A DNA stretch of 64,000 bases from positions 558,001 through 622,000 of the forward strand of contig NZ_PNFD01000001.1 of assembly GCF_003254645.1 (NCBI RefSeq), in the 5' to 3' direction. Under the pieces are notes generated by a model. That model worked only from the letters and a program-made list of their open reading frames with translations, was not told the DNA's origin and searched no databases. Origin of the DNA: Microbacterium suaedae. Lineage in GTDB: Bacteria; Actinomycetota; Actinomycetes; Actinomycetales; Microbacteriaceae. This document shows, piece by piece, positions 23,901 through 32,710 of this stretch (positions are counted from its first letter, which is position 1; every line of letters starts with the position of its first letter). A program made the position numbers and the translations under genes.

Positions 23901-24951
23901 CGTGATCCTCCCTCAGCCGCCGGATGAGCCCGAGCTCGGCCTGAAAATCGACGTAGTGCGGCAGCTTCAGGTGCTCGACGAACCCCGTCGCCTGCACGTT
24001 GTCGCTGTGCGCGATGACGAACTCCTCGTCCTGGGCGGGGCTCACCTCGCGCTCGCCGAACTCGTCCTTCCGCAGTGCGCGATCGACGAGCGACATCGAC
24101 ATCGCCTTGCGTTCGGCGCGTCCGAACACGAGGCCGTAGCCGCGCGTGAACTGCGGGGGACGATCCTCTCCTCCTGCGAACTGGTTCACCATCTGGCACT
24201 CGGTGACCTCGATGCGGCCGATCGGCACCTCGTGCCCGATCTCGCCGGGCTCGAAGACGACCTCGACCTCGCCGACGCGCACCTCGCCCACGAAAGGGTG
24301 CGTGTTCCCGAATCCGCGCTGGGTCGAGTAGCCGAGCGAGAGGAGGAAGCCCTCATCGCCGCGGGCGAGGGCCTGCAGCCGCTCGGCGCGGGTCATCGGG
24401 AAGGTCGTCGGCTCGCGCGTGAGGTCGCCGGGATCCGGATCCGTCCACTGTTCGGGACGATCGGGCTCGATGAGCGCGCTCTCGCCGAGCAGATCGGTCA
24501 CGCGCGGCATCGGCTCCTCGCCCTCGACATCGGGTTCCGGCACCTCGGGCGTCTCGAGCTCGTCTGCGAGCAGGCGGTGCGTGTAGTCGAAGGTCGCGCC
24601 GAGCTGCTGCCCGCCGGGGACGTCCTTGAACGTCGCCGACACGCGACGCTCGCTCGGAAGCCCCTCCGTGTCGAGCGGGCTCGCCACTCCGAAACGCGGG
24701 AGCGTCGTCCGGTACGAGCGCAGGAGGGTGATCGCCTCGAGCACGTCGCCCTGCGCCTGCAGGAGCGCCTTTGCGGCGAGATCCGGGTCGTAGAGGGATC
24801 CCTCGTTCATGACGCGCGCGACGAGGACCCCCATCTGATCGCGCAGCTGAGCGAAGTCGATGCGGGCGGCGTCTTCGCCTGCGCCGCGCTTCGCGAGGAG
24901 CGCGTGGGCGTTCGCGATGGCCTTCTCCCCGCCCTTGACGGCCACGTACAT
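23887..24951 (-). CDS. phnI: C-P lyase core subunit PhnI
   Basis: 354-aa nucleosidase-like subunit that exchanges the ATP adenine for a phosphonate together with PhnG, H and L. Family motifs are MYVAVKGGEKAIANAH at the start, RVMNEGSLYDP, SLGYSTQRGFGNTHPF, VTECQMVNQF and the C-terminal EEFVIAHSDNVQATGFVEH. The ATG at 24951 shares one base with the phnH stop; the frame continues upstream inside phnH but without a start that fits. Confidence 0.95.
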   Translation of the reverse strand: MYVAVKGGEKAIANAHALLAKRGAGEDAARIDFAQLRDQMGVLVARVMNEGSLYDPDLAAKALLQAQGDVLEAITLLRSYRTTLPRFGVASPLDTEGLPSERRVSATFKDVPGGQQLGATFDYTHRLLADELETPEVPEPDVEGEEPMPRVTDLLGESALIEPDRPEQWTDPDPGDLTREPTTFPMTRAERLQALARGDEGFLLSLGYSTQRGFGNTHPFVGEVRVGEVEVVFEPGEIGHEVPIGRIEVTECQMVNQFAGGEDRPPQFTRGYGLVFGRAERKAMSMSLVDRALRKDEFGEREVSPAQDEEFVIAHSDNVQATGFVEHLKLPHYVDFQAELGLIRRLREDHDGRP

Positions 24952-25586
24952 CAGGCACCCTCCTTCTCGGTCAGCACCGTCTTCTCGGTCAGCACCGTCG
25001 TGCGGGGAATCCCCCGCACGACGCCCTCCCCCGCGAGGAGGAGGTCGACGCCGCGCGGGAACATCGCGTTGTTCGCGGCCCACGCGTCGAGGAACGCGCG
25101 CGTGCACCCCGCGCCGTCCCACTCCGCAGATCCGCGGATCCCGGGCCCCGTCGCGAGAAACGCGCCGACGGGCTTCGCTGCGGTCGCGTCGACGAGGACG
25201 GTCGCCGAGAGGTGAGGCTCCTCGTCGGATCCGGTCTTCAGCGCGTCGAGAGCGGGCATGGCCGACGGGCACGAGGCCACGCAGAACAGCGCGTCTCCCG
25301 GCGCGTCGACGATGCGGGATCCCGTGTGGAAGCGGATCCACGACGCGACCTCGCCGCTCTTGCGGAGCGCGGCATCGAGCCAGACGGGCGTCTGCTCATC
25401 GCACAGCGCGAGCACGACGGCGCCGGCCTCGGGCCCGAGCGGAGCGGGCGGCGTCACGCGCGCGAGGAGGGGCTGCCCGGTCGTCGGGCGGGCGAGAGCC
25501 TCGAGCGTCGCGCGGAACACCCGCTGGGCGTCGTGCGCCGGCGAGACGAAACCCGGGTTTCGGATGGCCGTCGTCGCGATGCTCAT
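24951..25586 (-). CDS. phnH: C-P lyase core subunit PhnH
   Basis: 211-aa subunit of the PhnGHIJ complex. Recognised by the conserved start (FVSPAHDAQRVFRATLEALA), LPALAR-like PGQP context, a Cys-containing CDEQTPVW region and the C-terminal FPRGVDLLLAG. It overlaps phnG by 4 nt. The last residues contain TVLTEK twice in a row, caused by an 18-bp tandem duplication (about 24964-24999). Confidence 0.93.
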   Translation of the reverse strand: MSIATTAIRNPGFVSPAHDAQRVFRATLEALARPTTGQPLLARVTPPAPLGPEAGAVVLALCDEQTPVWLDAALRKSGEVASWIRFHTGSRIVDAPGDALFCVASCPSAMPALDALKTGSDEEPHLSATVLVDATAAKPVGAFLATGPGIRGSAEWDGAGCTRAFLDAWAANNAMFPRGVDLLLAGEGVVRGIPRTTVLTEKTVLTEKEGA

Positions 25587-26074
25587 TCGTCGTCCTCGTC
25601 GTCAGCGCCGTCGTTCTCGCGGGCGACCGTGAAGAAGTCCACGACGGTGCTTCGGGCATCGGCGCGGCGGCGCCGGTCCCTCTCCGCCTGCGCGTGCTCG
25701 AGCGGCTCGATCACCTCGGCGAGCGCGCGCTCGCGGTCCGCGGATCCGAGGAGCCCGTCGAAGATGGCGGCGAGCGCCGCGTGCTCGGGGTGGCTTCCGA
25801 GGACGTAGGCCGTCCCGACCGCGTCGTCTCCGGCGCCGCGCACGGCGACGGTCGCCCGGGTGACGGTCGCCTCGCCGAGGTGGAACCTGTCCCCCGTTCC
25901 GCCCGTGCGCGCCTGCAGCATGACGAGGCCGGCCTCCGGCCCGCGCAGGTACTCGATCTCGGGGCGCCCGTCTCCCCACGCGCGCCACAGATCGGCCAGC
26001 TCGGCCTGGGTGGCTCCCGCGAGCACGCGCGCCGTGCGCTGGCGATCCGCGGGCGTCCGATCCTTCGTGTCCAT
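25583..26074 (-). CDS. phnG: C-P lyase core subunit PhnG
   Basis: 163-aa subunit of the C-P lyase core. Recognisable parts are RVLAGATQAELADLW, RGPEAGLVMLQARTGGTG, FHLGEATVTRATV and GTAYVLGSHPEHA. The acidic tail (DDEDDE) is longer than usual. The ATG at 26074 is chosen over the open frame extending to 26200, which would read into the hairpin. It is the first gene of phnGHIJKLM, about 190 nt after phnE, with a long palindrome in between. Confidence 0.93.
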   Translation of the reverse strand: MDTKDRTPADRQRTARVLAGATQAELADLWRAWGDGRPEIEYLRGPEAGLVMLQARTGGTGDRFHLGEATVTRATVAVRGAGDDAVGTAYVLGSHPEHAALAAIFDGLLGSADRERALAEVIEPLEHAQAERDRRRRADARSTVVDFFTVARENDGADDEDDE

Positions 26075-26195
26075 GGCCTCGAGCGTCGTCGCCCGATATG
26101 GCCCGCCCTCACCGCGATCGTGAACGCCGGGTGAACCGCGCGGGAAACCGCGCGCGAGTTGTCGCGTGCGTGTGCGTCGAGCGCGGGCCGGCAAG

Positions 26196-26254
26196 TCCAC
26201 AAGTCTTCGCCAAGTCCGCAGCGAATTGCACCGGACTTGGCGAAGACTTGTGGA
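26196..26254. terminator. Perfect 23-bp palindrome between phnE and phnG
   Basis: Arms 26196-26218 and 26232-26254 are perfectly complementary, with a 13-nt loop. The arms begin TCCACAAGTCTTCGCC. The hairpin starts 12 nt beyond the phnE stop in the direction of transcription. It has no T-run. It could end part of the importer transcripts, protect mRNA ends, or be a mobile palindromic element. Confidence 0.8.
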
Positions 26255-26266
26255 TGAGTGGGTAGC

Positions 26267-27994
26267 TCAGATGACGACGCGTCGCACCCACGCGCTGATC
26301 GCCTCGAGCGTCAGGACGACGGCGAGGATCATCAGGAGGATGAAGGTGACGACGTCGAACTGCAGCACGCGATTCGCCTGCAGCAGGTAGAAGCCGATGC
26401 CGCCGGCGCCGACGATGCCGAGGAGCGTCGCCGCGCGGATGTTGACGTCGAGCTGGTACATGACGTGCGCGACGAACGCGGGCAGCACCTGGCGCAGTGT
26501 CGCGGCGCCGTAGATCTGCAGGCGCGTCGCGCCGTTCGCGCGCACGGCGTCCTGCACGCGCACATCGGTCTCTTCGAGCGAGTCGGCGACGAGCTTGCCG
26601 AGCAGGCCGATGGATCCGATCCCGAGCGCCAGCGCGCCCGGAACGGGACCGAGGCCCATCATCACGATGAAGATGATGGCGAGGATCAGCTCCGGGAACG
26701 CGCGCACGCAGACGATGAGCACCCGGAATGCCATCGCCACGGTCGCGTTCGGTGCGACGTTGCGCGCCGCAAGCGAGCCGATCGGGATCGCGATGACGAC
26801 GCCGATGAGGGTCGACGCGAGGCCGATCTGCACCGTCACGAGCATCGACTCGAACAGGAGGTCCCCCAGATCGCCGTCGCTCGGCGGGAAGAAGTGCGCG
26901 ATCGTCGCCGGGAAGTCGGCGATGCCGAGGAAGAAGGCGACGGGGTCGATCTCGGCGCCGACGATCGCCGCGGCGACGATGATGACGACGGCCGAGAGCC
27001 CGAGGAATCGACGGATCCGGTCGCCGTCCCACGGAGGGGCGACGCGAATGGATCCGCTCTTCGTGCGCTGCGGCTCGTGCGTCGCGTTCCCCCTCGTGAC
27101 CCAGCCGTCCGAGAGGCGGTCGAACACGCCGAGGAGGCCGCGTCGCCGACTGTTCGCGCGGCCCAGGAGCGCCGTGCGGATGCTCCCCGAGATGAGCTCG
27201 ACGGCGATGCACAGGATGAGGACGACGAAGGCGAGCGCCATCCCGCGCTGGTAGTTCATGGTGTTCAGCGCATCGGCGAGGGCCAGTCCGATTCCCCCGA
27301 CGCCCACGTAGCCGAGCAGCACCGAGGTGCGCAGATTGATGTCGAAGCGGTGCAGCGCCGTCGCGATGATCTGCGGCAGGAGCGGCGGGATGACCCCTGA
27401 GAGGATCTGCTGCCACCGCGAGGCCCCCGCGGCGCGCAGCGCCTCGACGGGGCCGCGGTCGAGCTCCTCGATCGCGTCGGCGTAGAGCTTGCCGACCATG
27501 CCGATCGAGTGCAGGCCCATGGCGAGGATCCCGGGGACCGCCCCGAGGCCGAACATGCGAAAGAAGATGATCGCAAGAACGAGATCCGGGATCGCGCGCA
27601 GCACGACGATGAGCGTGCGGCTCGCTCCCCCGAGCCACCGGTTCGGCGTCGTCGCCGACGCCGCGAAGATCGCGATCGGAAGGCTCAGCACGACCGAGAG
27701 GGCCGTCGCGACCGTGACGATCGCGAGGGTCTGGAGCGTGAGCGAGACGAGCTCGCCGATCGACGGGAAGTCGAGCGGGAGCATTCGCGAGACGAAGTCG
27801 GCGGCGTTGTCAATGCCTGCGGCGATCGTCGCGAAGGAGATGTCGAGATCGATGAACGACCAGATCGAAGCCGCGAGAAGGCCGAGCATGACGGCCCACA
27901 CCGCGATCGTCTGGGCTCCGGGCGCGGGGCGCTTCGGAACGGGGAGACCCTCCCCGGCTTTCCTCTCCGCGTCGACGGAGACCATCGTCGTCAC
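26267..27994 (-). CDS. phnE: Phosphonate ABC permease, two PhnE domains fused
   Basis: 575-aa protein containing two complete PhnE-type permease domains in one chain (about residues 25-285 and 320-575). Each has its own EAA loop: first ALRAAGASRWQQILSGVIPP, then AVRANGATRLQIYGAATLRQ. The two halves share phrases such as LAIIF, GLGAVPG/GLGPVPG, LGIGSIGL and LLGYVGVGG/LLGIVGAGG. Most PhnE proteins are about 270 aa and work as dimers, so this is an internal duplication or fusion of two phnE genes. The start is GTG at 27994, 3 nt after the phnC stop. Confidence 0.93.
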   Translation of the reverse strand: MTTMVSVDAERKAGEGLPVPKRPAPGAQTIAVWAVMLGLLAASIWSFIDLDISFATIAAGIDNAADFVSRMLPLDFPSIGELVSLTLQTLAIVTVATALSVVLSLPIAIFAASATTPNRWLGGASRTLIVVLRAIPDLVLAIIFFRMFGLGAVPGILAMGLHSIGMVGKLYADAIEELDRGPVEALRAAGASRWQQILSGVIPPLLPQIIATALHRFDINLRTSVLLGYVGVGGIGLALADALNTMNYQRGMALAFVVLILCIAVELISGSIRTALLGRANSRRRGLLGVFDRLSDGWVTRGNATHEPQRTKSGSIRVAPPWDGDRIRRFLGLSAVVIIVAAAIVGAEIDPVAFFLGIADFPATIAHFFPPSDGDLGDLLFESMLVTVQIGLASTLIGVVIAIPIGSLAARNVAPNATVAMAFRVLIVCVRAFPELILAIIFIVMMGLGPVPGALALGIGSIGLLGKLVADSLEETDVRVQDAVRANGATRLQIYGAATLRQVLPAFVAHVMYQLDVNIRAATLLGIVGAGGIGFYLLQANRVLQFDVVTFILLMILAVVLTLEAISAWVRRVVI

Positions 27995-27997
27995 GGG

Positions 27998-28849
27998 TCA
28001 GACCCCGACCGTCTCGCCAGTCTCGACCGCTTCCGGGGCCGAGACGGCGTGGTAGATCTCGAAGACGTCTTCGTTGCTGAGGCGATCCGCGGCCCGATCC
28101 AGCACGACGCGACCGGCCTGCAGCCCCGTGATGCGGCTGCCGAACTCCATCGCGAGCTCGACCTGATGCAGGCTGCAGATGACCGTGAGCCCGAGATCCG
28201 TGGAGATCTCGCGCAGCAGCTCCATGACACCGGCCGACGACACGGGGTCGAGCGACGCGACCGGCTCGTCGGCGAGAAGGACGACCGGCTCCTGGATCAG
28301 GGCACGTGCGATCGCGACGCGCTGCTGCTGACCACCCGAGAGCGTGTCGGCGCGTTGGAAGGCCTTGTCGGCGAGGCCGACACGGGCGAGATGCGCCATC
28401 GCCTGCTCTTTGACCTTGCGGGGATAGCTGAACAGTCCGAGCCGCGGACCGCGCAGCGCGCCGAGGCGCCCCGTGCACACGTTCTCGATCACCGACATCG
28501 ATCCGACCAGGTGGAAGTGCTGGAAGATCATGCCGACCCGCGAGCGCAGGATCCGCAGCTCACGCGGACTCGCGCGATGCACGGGCACCCCGAGCGTGTG
28601 GATCTCGCCGGAGCTCGGCGACTGCAGGCCGTTGATGTGGCGGAGCAGCGTCGACTTACCGGAACCCGACAGGCCGAGCAGGACGTTGATCTCCCCCGGA
28701 GAGAAGTCGACCGTGACGTCGTCGAGCGCCGTCACCTGACCGAACTGCTTCGTGACGCCGGTCATGCGCACGGCGTCCTTCACCTGATCCGGGGTCAGCT
28801 CGGGGATCCCTGTCGTCATCGCCTGTCGAATGTCCGCAACGTTCGCCAT
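27998..28849 (-). CDS. phnC: Phosphonate ABC transporter ATPase PhnC
   Basis: 283-aa ATPase of the phosphonate importer. Walker A is GLSGSGKSTLLRHING, the Q-loop is MIFQHFHLVGSMS, the signature is LSGGQQQRVAIARA, Walker B is LLADEPVASLDPV, and the H-loop is SLHQVELA. The sequence around VLTGRLG/VCTGRLG is diagnostic for PhnC. AAGGAG precedes the ATG at 28849. Confidence 0.95.
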   Translation of the reverse strand: MANVADIRQAMTTGIPELTPDQVKDAVRMTGVTKQFGQVTALDDVTVDFSPGEINVLLGLSGSGKSTLLRHINGLQSPSSGEIHTLGVPVHRASPRELRILRSRVGMIFQHFHLVGSMSVIENVCTGRLGALRGPRLGLFSYPRKVKEQAMAHLARVGLADKAFQRADTLSGGQQQRVAIARALIQEPVVLLADEPVASLDPVSSAGVMELLREISTDLGLTVICSLHQVELAMEFGSRITGLQAGRVVLDRAADRLSNEDVFEIYHAVSAPEAVETGETVGV

Positions 28850-28931
28850 CTTCTGCTCCTTGGGGTTCTGTTCACGTGCGAAGCGGACGGGGGATCCGAG
28901 TGGATGCCCCGTCCGCCGCAGGCTGGATGCG

Positions 28932-29891
28932 TCAGGAGACGCAAGACTCCGACTGCGTGATCTCGCAGACCGCGCGGATGCCGTCGTAGAGCGAGTCCTC
29001 GACCTCGACGAAGCCGTACTCCGACTCCTCGGGCATCGGGCAGTCGTCCTCGCTCGAGCAGACGCCCGCCTCGATGAGGGCCGGGATGTTGAGCTCCTCC
29101 GTGAAGAGGCGCTTCAGCTCGGCCTCGAGGTCGTCGGGAAGCGCGTTGTTCGAGACGTAGGGGCTTCCGGGGATGACCTCGGACTTCCAGACGGTCTCGA
29201 CGGCCCCGTCCTCCATCTGACCCGACTCGATGAGCGTCTCTTCAACCATCGCGTCGTAGGCGAAGCCCGCGTCGCAGGTGCCGTCGGCGACCGAGAGGGC
29301 CGAGCCGTCGTGGCTTCCCGCGACGACCGCCTCGACGTCCTCCTCGGGGTCGATGCCCGCGTCGAGCAGACCGGCCGACGGGAAGAGGTAGCCCGAGGTC
29401 GAGGTCGGGTCGACGAAGCACACCGTCTTGCCCTCGAAGCCCGCGATGTCGGTGATACCGCTGTCGGGGTTGACGATGCCGTACGACTGGTAGCCGGGCT
29501 CCTGGTCGGGCGCGTCGACGACCGCGCCGAGCGGCGTGATCTCGACACCGCTGTCGACGGCGACCGCGTACGAGAACGGACCGAGGCCGGCGATGTCGGC
29601 CTGTCCGGCGCGGAGCGCCTCGATGACGCCCGCGTAGCTCGTGGCCTCCTGCATCTCGATCTCGAGCCCGAGCTCCTGCTCGAGCGCGTCGATGATCGCG
29701 CCCTGCTGCTGGGCGATCGTCGACGACGACTCGGCGGGGATGACGGCGAACGAGAGCGACTCGGGCCAGTCGGCGCCGGCCTCGCCGTCGCCGTTGTCGT
29801 CGCCCGAGGCGCTGGAGCAGCCCGCGAGGGCGATGAGGCCCGCCGCCGCGACGGCGGCGAAGGAGGCACGCTTCGTGCGCGTGGAGATCAT
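28932..29891 (-). CDS. phnD: Phosphonate-binding lipoprotein PhnD
   Basis: 319-aa substrate-binding protein that captures phosphonates outside the cell. The lipobox LAGC is followed by an acidic Ser/Asp spacer. Family parts are YAGVIEALRAGQADIAGLG, GKTVCFVDPTSTSGYLFP and VAGSHDGSALSVADG. The binding-site loop with Ser-Thr-Ser is intact. It is the first gene of the leftward phnDCE run. The promoter should be in the 166-nt gap before the regulator gene. Confidence 0.94.
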   Translation of the reverse strand: MISTRTKRASFAAVAAAGLIALAGCSSASGDDNGDGEAGADWPESLSFAVIPAESSSTIAQQQGAIIDALEQELGLEIEMQEATSYAGVIEALRAGQADIAGLGPFSYAVAVDSGVEITPLGAVVDAPDQEPGYQSYGIVNPDSGITDIAGFEGKTVCFVDPTSTSGYLFPSAGLLDAGIDPEEDVEAVVAGSHDGSALSVADGTCDAGFAYDAMVEETLIESGQMEDGAVETVWKSEVIPGSPYVSNNALPDDLEAELKRLFTEELNIPALIEAGVCSSEDDCPMPEESEYGFVEVEDSLYDGIRAVCEITQSESCVS

Positions 29892-30057
29892 GTGTCTTCC
29901 ATCCTGATGTGATCGTGCGTGCACGCCGGAAACCCGGCGCGGGGACGAATACACCGTGCGACCGTCTCCTGGCGGATTCCCCACCCACGGGCCAACAGAC
30001 GGGATCCTCGAGGTGAACAGGTGTGCGACTTGCGCGACAAGTTCAGCTCGCCCGCGG

Positions 30058-30762
30058 TCACCCGCCGCCGAATCGGATCACGACGCGCACCCGGTCCTGC
30101 CGCAGCCAGGATCGACTGAACATGAGCGCCGCCCCGTTCTCGCTGTCGCGCGTGAACGTCTCGAGGCACCAACTCGGGGTCGTCTCGTCCAGCTCGAGCC
30201 GCGCTGACATCTCGGCTGGCGCGAAGTCAGTCGCGGCCCGCGACCATGCACGCACGGGGTCTCTCCCCGAGCCCCGCAGCACCTCGGAGAGCGATTCGAT
30301 GGCCCGCAGGCTGACGGCGACGTTCTCGAGCACGCCCGGCGCGATCCATTCCTCCGCGCACGTCGCGATCTGATCGTCGATGTAGGCAAGCCGAACGAGG
30401 CGCGTGCACGGTTCACCCGCGGAAAGGCCGAGGAGGTCGCGGATGTCCTCGGGAGCCTCTCGCTCTGAAGTGTCGATGAGGAAGGTGCGCGGTGTCGCGC
30501 CCGCGCGCTCGACCGCGCGATGCAGAGAAGGTGCCCCATCTTGGGAGACGAGGTAGTCGATGCGGCGGTTCACGAAGGTTCCGGCGCCCTGCGATCGACG
30601 CAGGAGGAATCGGGCCTCGAGCCGCTCGATCGCGCGCCGGACGCTCGTGCGCGTCGCGCCGAATCTTCGCATGAGCTCGTGTTCGCTCGGCAGGCGGTCG
30701 CCCGGCGCCAGTCCGGCGATCTCCTCCTGGAGATGGGTGGCGATCTCCTGCACAGGGTCCAC
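30058..30762 (-). CDS. GntR-family regulator with UTRA domain (PhnF-like)
   Basis: 234-aa transcription regulator. The N-terminal winged helix (about 1-70) includes LPSEHELMRRFGATRTSVRRAI and QGAGTFVNRR. The C-terminal UTRA ligand-binding domain (about 90-230) includes FTRDSENGAALMFSRSWLRQD. It sits between phnD and the divergent oxidoreductase/HAD pair, the usual place of PhnF, so it probably controls both wings in response to a phosphonate or a phosphate-ester signal. It may be in the same leftward transcript as phnD or have its own promoter. Confidence 0.88.
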   Translation of the reverse strand: MDPVQEIATHLQEEIAGLAPGDRLPSEHELMRRFGATRTSVRRAIERLEARFLLRRSQGAGTFVNRRIDYLVSQDGAPSLHRAVERAGATPRTFLIDTSEREAPEDIRDLLGLSAGEPCTRLVRLAYIDDQIATCAEEWIAPGVLENVAVSLRAIESLSEVLRGSGRDPVRAWSRAATDFAPAEMSARLELDETTPSWCLETFTRDSENGAALMFSRSWLRQDRVRVVIRFGGG

Positions 30763-30864
30763 ATCTCGGACGATAGAAACGCATCATGAACAGATATCGG
30801 ACGCTCGGTGACGGCGAGGTGAAGTGGCCGGGGGTGGCCATCACGGCCCGCATACGGTGATCGA

Positions 30865-31956
30865 GTGAAGGAAATTTACGACGTCGCTGTCGTGGGGTCC
30901 GGCATCGTCGGTCTCGCCCACGCCGCCGCGGCACACGCCCGGGGACTCCGCACCATCGTCGTCGATCGCGCCGACCGGATCAGCGGGTCCACGGTGCGCA
31001 ACTTCGGGCACATCGGCACGACGATGCAGGCCGGTCGGGCCCGCGAGCTCGCTGAGAGGTCCCGCGAGCTCTTCCTCGCGTACGCGCCCCGCGCCGGCTT
31101 CTGGCTCGCGCGCCGGGGAACGCTGATGGTCGCGACAGCCGAGGACGAGATGCAGATGCTGCGCGAGGTCGGGGAGGGTCGCCTGCTGGATGAACGGGAG
31201 GTGACCGATCTCGCTCCTGTCTCCGGCGCGGTCGGCGGTGCCCTCCTCAAGGACGATATGCAGGTGGATCCACGCGATGCCGCGAACGCGTTTGCCGTGT
31301 GGCTCGCGAACGAGGGCGTCGCGTTCCGGTGGCGCACGAACGCCCTCGGGGCCGAGACGGGCGTCCTGCACACGTCCCGAGGGGCGATCCGCGCCGAGAA
31401 TATCGTGTTCTGCGTCAATCACGACGTCGACCACGTCTTCCCGGAGCTCGCTGAACGCCACTCCATCGAGAGGTGCGCTCTCGACATGGTTCTCGCGACG
31501 GGAATCGGCCTCGAGTTCCCCGTCCTCACGGGTTCCTCCATGCTGCGCTACTCCGCCTTCCGGCAGACGCCGACGCACGCGGACCTCCTCGCCCGGTTCC
31601 AGCGGGACCGCCCCGACATGATCGACTTCGACATCAATCAGATGTACGCCGAGGCCCCCGGCACGGGCTTGATCCTCGGCGACAGCCACCGCACGGAACT
31701 GGCGGCTATGCCCTTCCAGGACGAGCAGGTCTTCTCCCTCCTCCTGCGCGAGGCGCGACGCCTTTTCGGACTCTCGCACATCGATGTGCGACAGCGTTGG
31801 CAGGGCGTCTATGCGAAGGGGCCCGAGGACTTCCTGCACGAACGGGTCGCCGACGGCGTCTGGGCATCGGCCGTCACGACCGGAATCGGCATGACGACGG
31901 GGCTGGGCTTCGGCGAATCGGTCATCGACGGGATCTACGGAAACGAAGGAACATGA
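30865..31956 (+). CDS. FAD-dependent oxidoreductase of the phosphonate-associated type (TIGR03364-like)
   Basis: 363-aa DAO-fold flavoenzyme. The dinucleotide-binding motif is VVGSGIVGLAHAAAA at the N-terminus, followed by the ISGSTVRNFGH loop. Members of this subfamily sit next to phosphonatase-like hydrolases and phosphonate transporters, and some relatives oxidise (N-methyl-)aminoethylphosphonate to phosphonoacetaldehyde. The next gene, overlapping by ATGA, encodes such a hydrolase. Inferred role: oxidative deamination of an aminophosphonate. The GTG at 30865 has no obvious RBS. Confidence 0.85.
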   Translation: MKEIYDVAVVGSGIVGLAHAAAAHARGLRTIVVDRADRISGSTVRNFGHIGTTMQAGRARELAERSRELFLAYAPRAGFWLARRGTLMVATAEDEMQMLREVGEGRLLDEREVTDLAPVSGAVGGALLKDDMQVDPRDAANAFAVWLANEGVAFRWRTNALGAETGVLHTSRGAIRAENIVFCVNHDVDHVFPELAERHSIERCALDMVLATGIGLEFPVLTGSSMLRYSAFRQTPTHADLLARFQRDRPDMIDFDINQMYAEAPGTGLILGDSHRTELAAMPFQDEQVFSLLLREARRLFGLSHIDVRQRWQGVYAKGPEDFLHERVADGVWASAVTTGIGMTTGLGFGESVIDGIYGNEGT

Positions 31957-32618
31957 ACATCTCTCTGGTATGCCTCGATATGGCGGGAACGACCGTGCAG
32001 GACGACGGCGCGGTCATGGATGCGTTTGCGCGCGCGATGGACGCGGTCGAGATCGCCGACGGCACCCCCGAACGCGAACGGGCGACGCAGCACACGATCG
32101 ACACGATGGGGCAGTCGAAGATCGACGTGTTCCGCACTATCACCGGATCCGATGAGCGGGCGCAGGTCGCGAATCGCGCGTTCGAGGCCGCGTACCTCGA
32201 TCTGATCCGCGGCGGCGCCGCCCGTCCCCTGCCCGGCGCAGAGGAGACGATCCGCGCACTGCAGGAACAGGGGATCCGCGTCGCGCTCACGACGGGCTTC
32301 TCCCCCGAGACCCGCGACGCCCTGCTCGACGCGCTCGGTTGGACGGGCCTTCCCGATGCCGCGTTCTCGCCCGCCGACGCTGGTCGGGGCCGCCCTTTCC
32401 CGAATATGAATCTCCACGCCGTACTGCGCCTCGGCATCGACGATGTGCGCGAGGTCGCCGTCGCGGGCGACACCGCGTCGGACATCCTGGCGGGGCTGCG
32501 CGCCGGCGCCTCGATCGTCGCGGGCGTGCGCACGGGGACGCACGGGGACGAGGAGTTCACGGCAGCCGGCGCGACGCACGTCCTCGACCGGGTGTCGGAT
32601 CTGCCGGGGCTTCTCTAG
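31953..32618 (+). CDS. Phosphonatase-like HAD hydrolase (TIGR03351-like)
   Basis: 221-aa HAD hydrolase. The nucleophile motif is LDMAGTT (Asp9, with Ala at the second position as in phosphonoacetaldehyde hydrolase). The cap contains MGQSKIDVF, whose Lys56 aligns with the Schiff-base Lys of PhnX. Motif II is ALTTGFSPET and motif III is VAVAGDTASDI. These residues support hydrolysis of a C-P bond in an aldehyde-type phosphonate. RBS GAAGGA precedes the ATG at 31953, which overlaps the previous stop, so the two proteins should be made together. Confidence 0.88.
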   Translation: MNISLVCLDMAGTTVQDDGAVMDAFARAMDAVEIADGTPERERATQHTIDTMGQSKIDVFRTITGSDERAQVANRAFEAAYLDLIRGGAARPLPGAEETIRALQEQGIRVALTTGFSPETRDALLDALGWTGLPDAAFSPADAGRGRPFPNMNLHAVLRLGIDDVREVAVAGDTASDILAGLRAGASIVAGVRTGTHGDEEFTAAGATHVLDRVSDLPGLL

Positions 32619-32710
32619 ACAGCTCGCGCGGCGTTCACTGCGGCGTCACCCGCACGACAGGTGGATCCGATGGAGTCGGGACGTCCCCGTCCCCCAACAG
32701 GAAGACACCC

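Noticed and set aside
20232..32618. Phosphonate island as a recent horizontal transfer
   Set aside because: GC content, codon use and GGATCC frequency look the same as in the flanking genes, and no mobile-element gene is nearby. Older transfer cannot be excluded.
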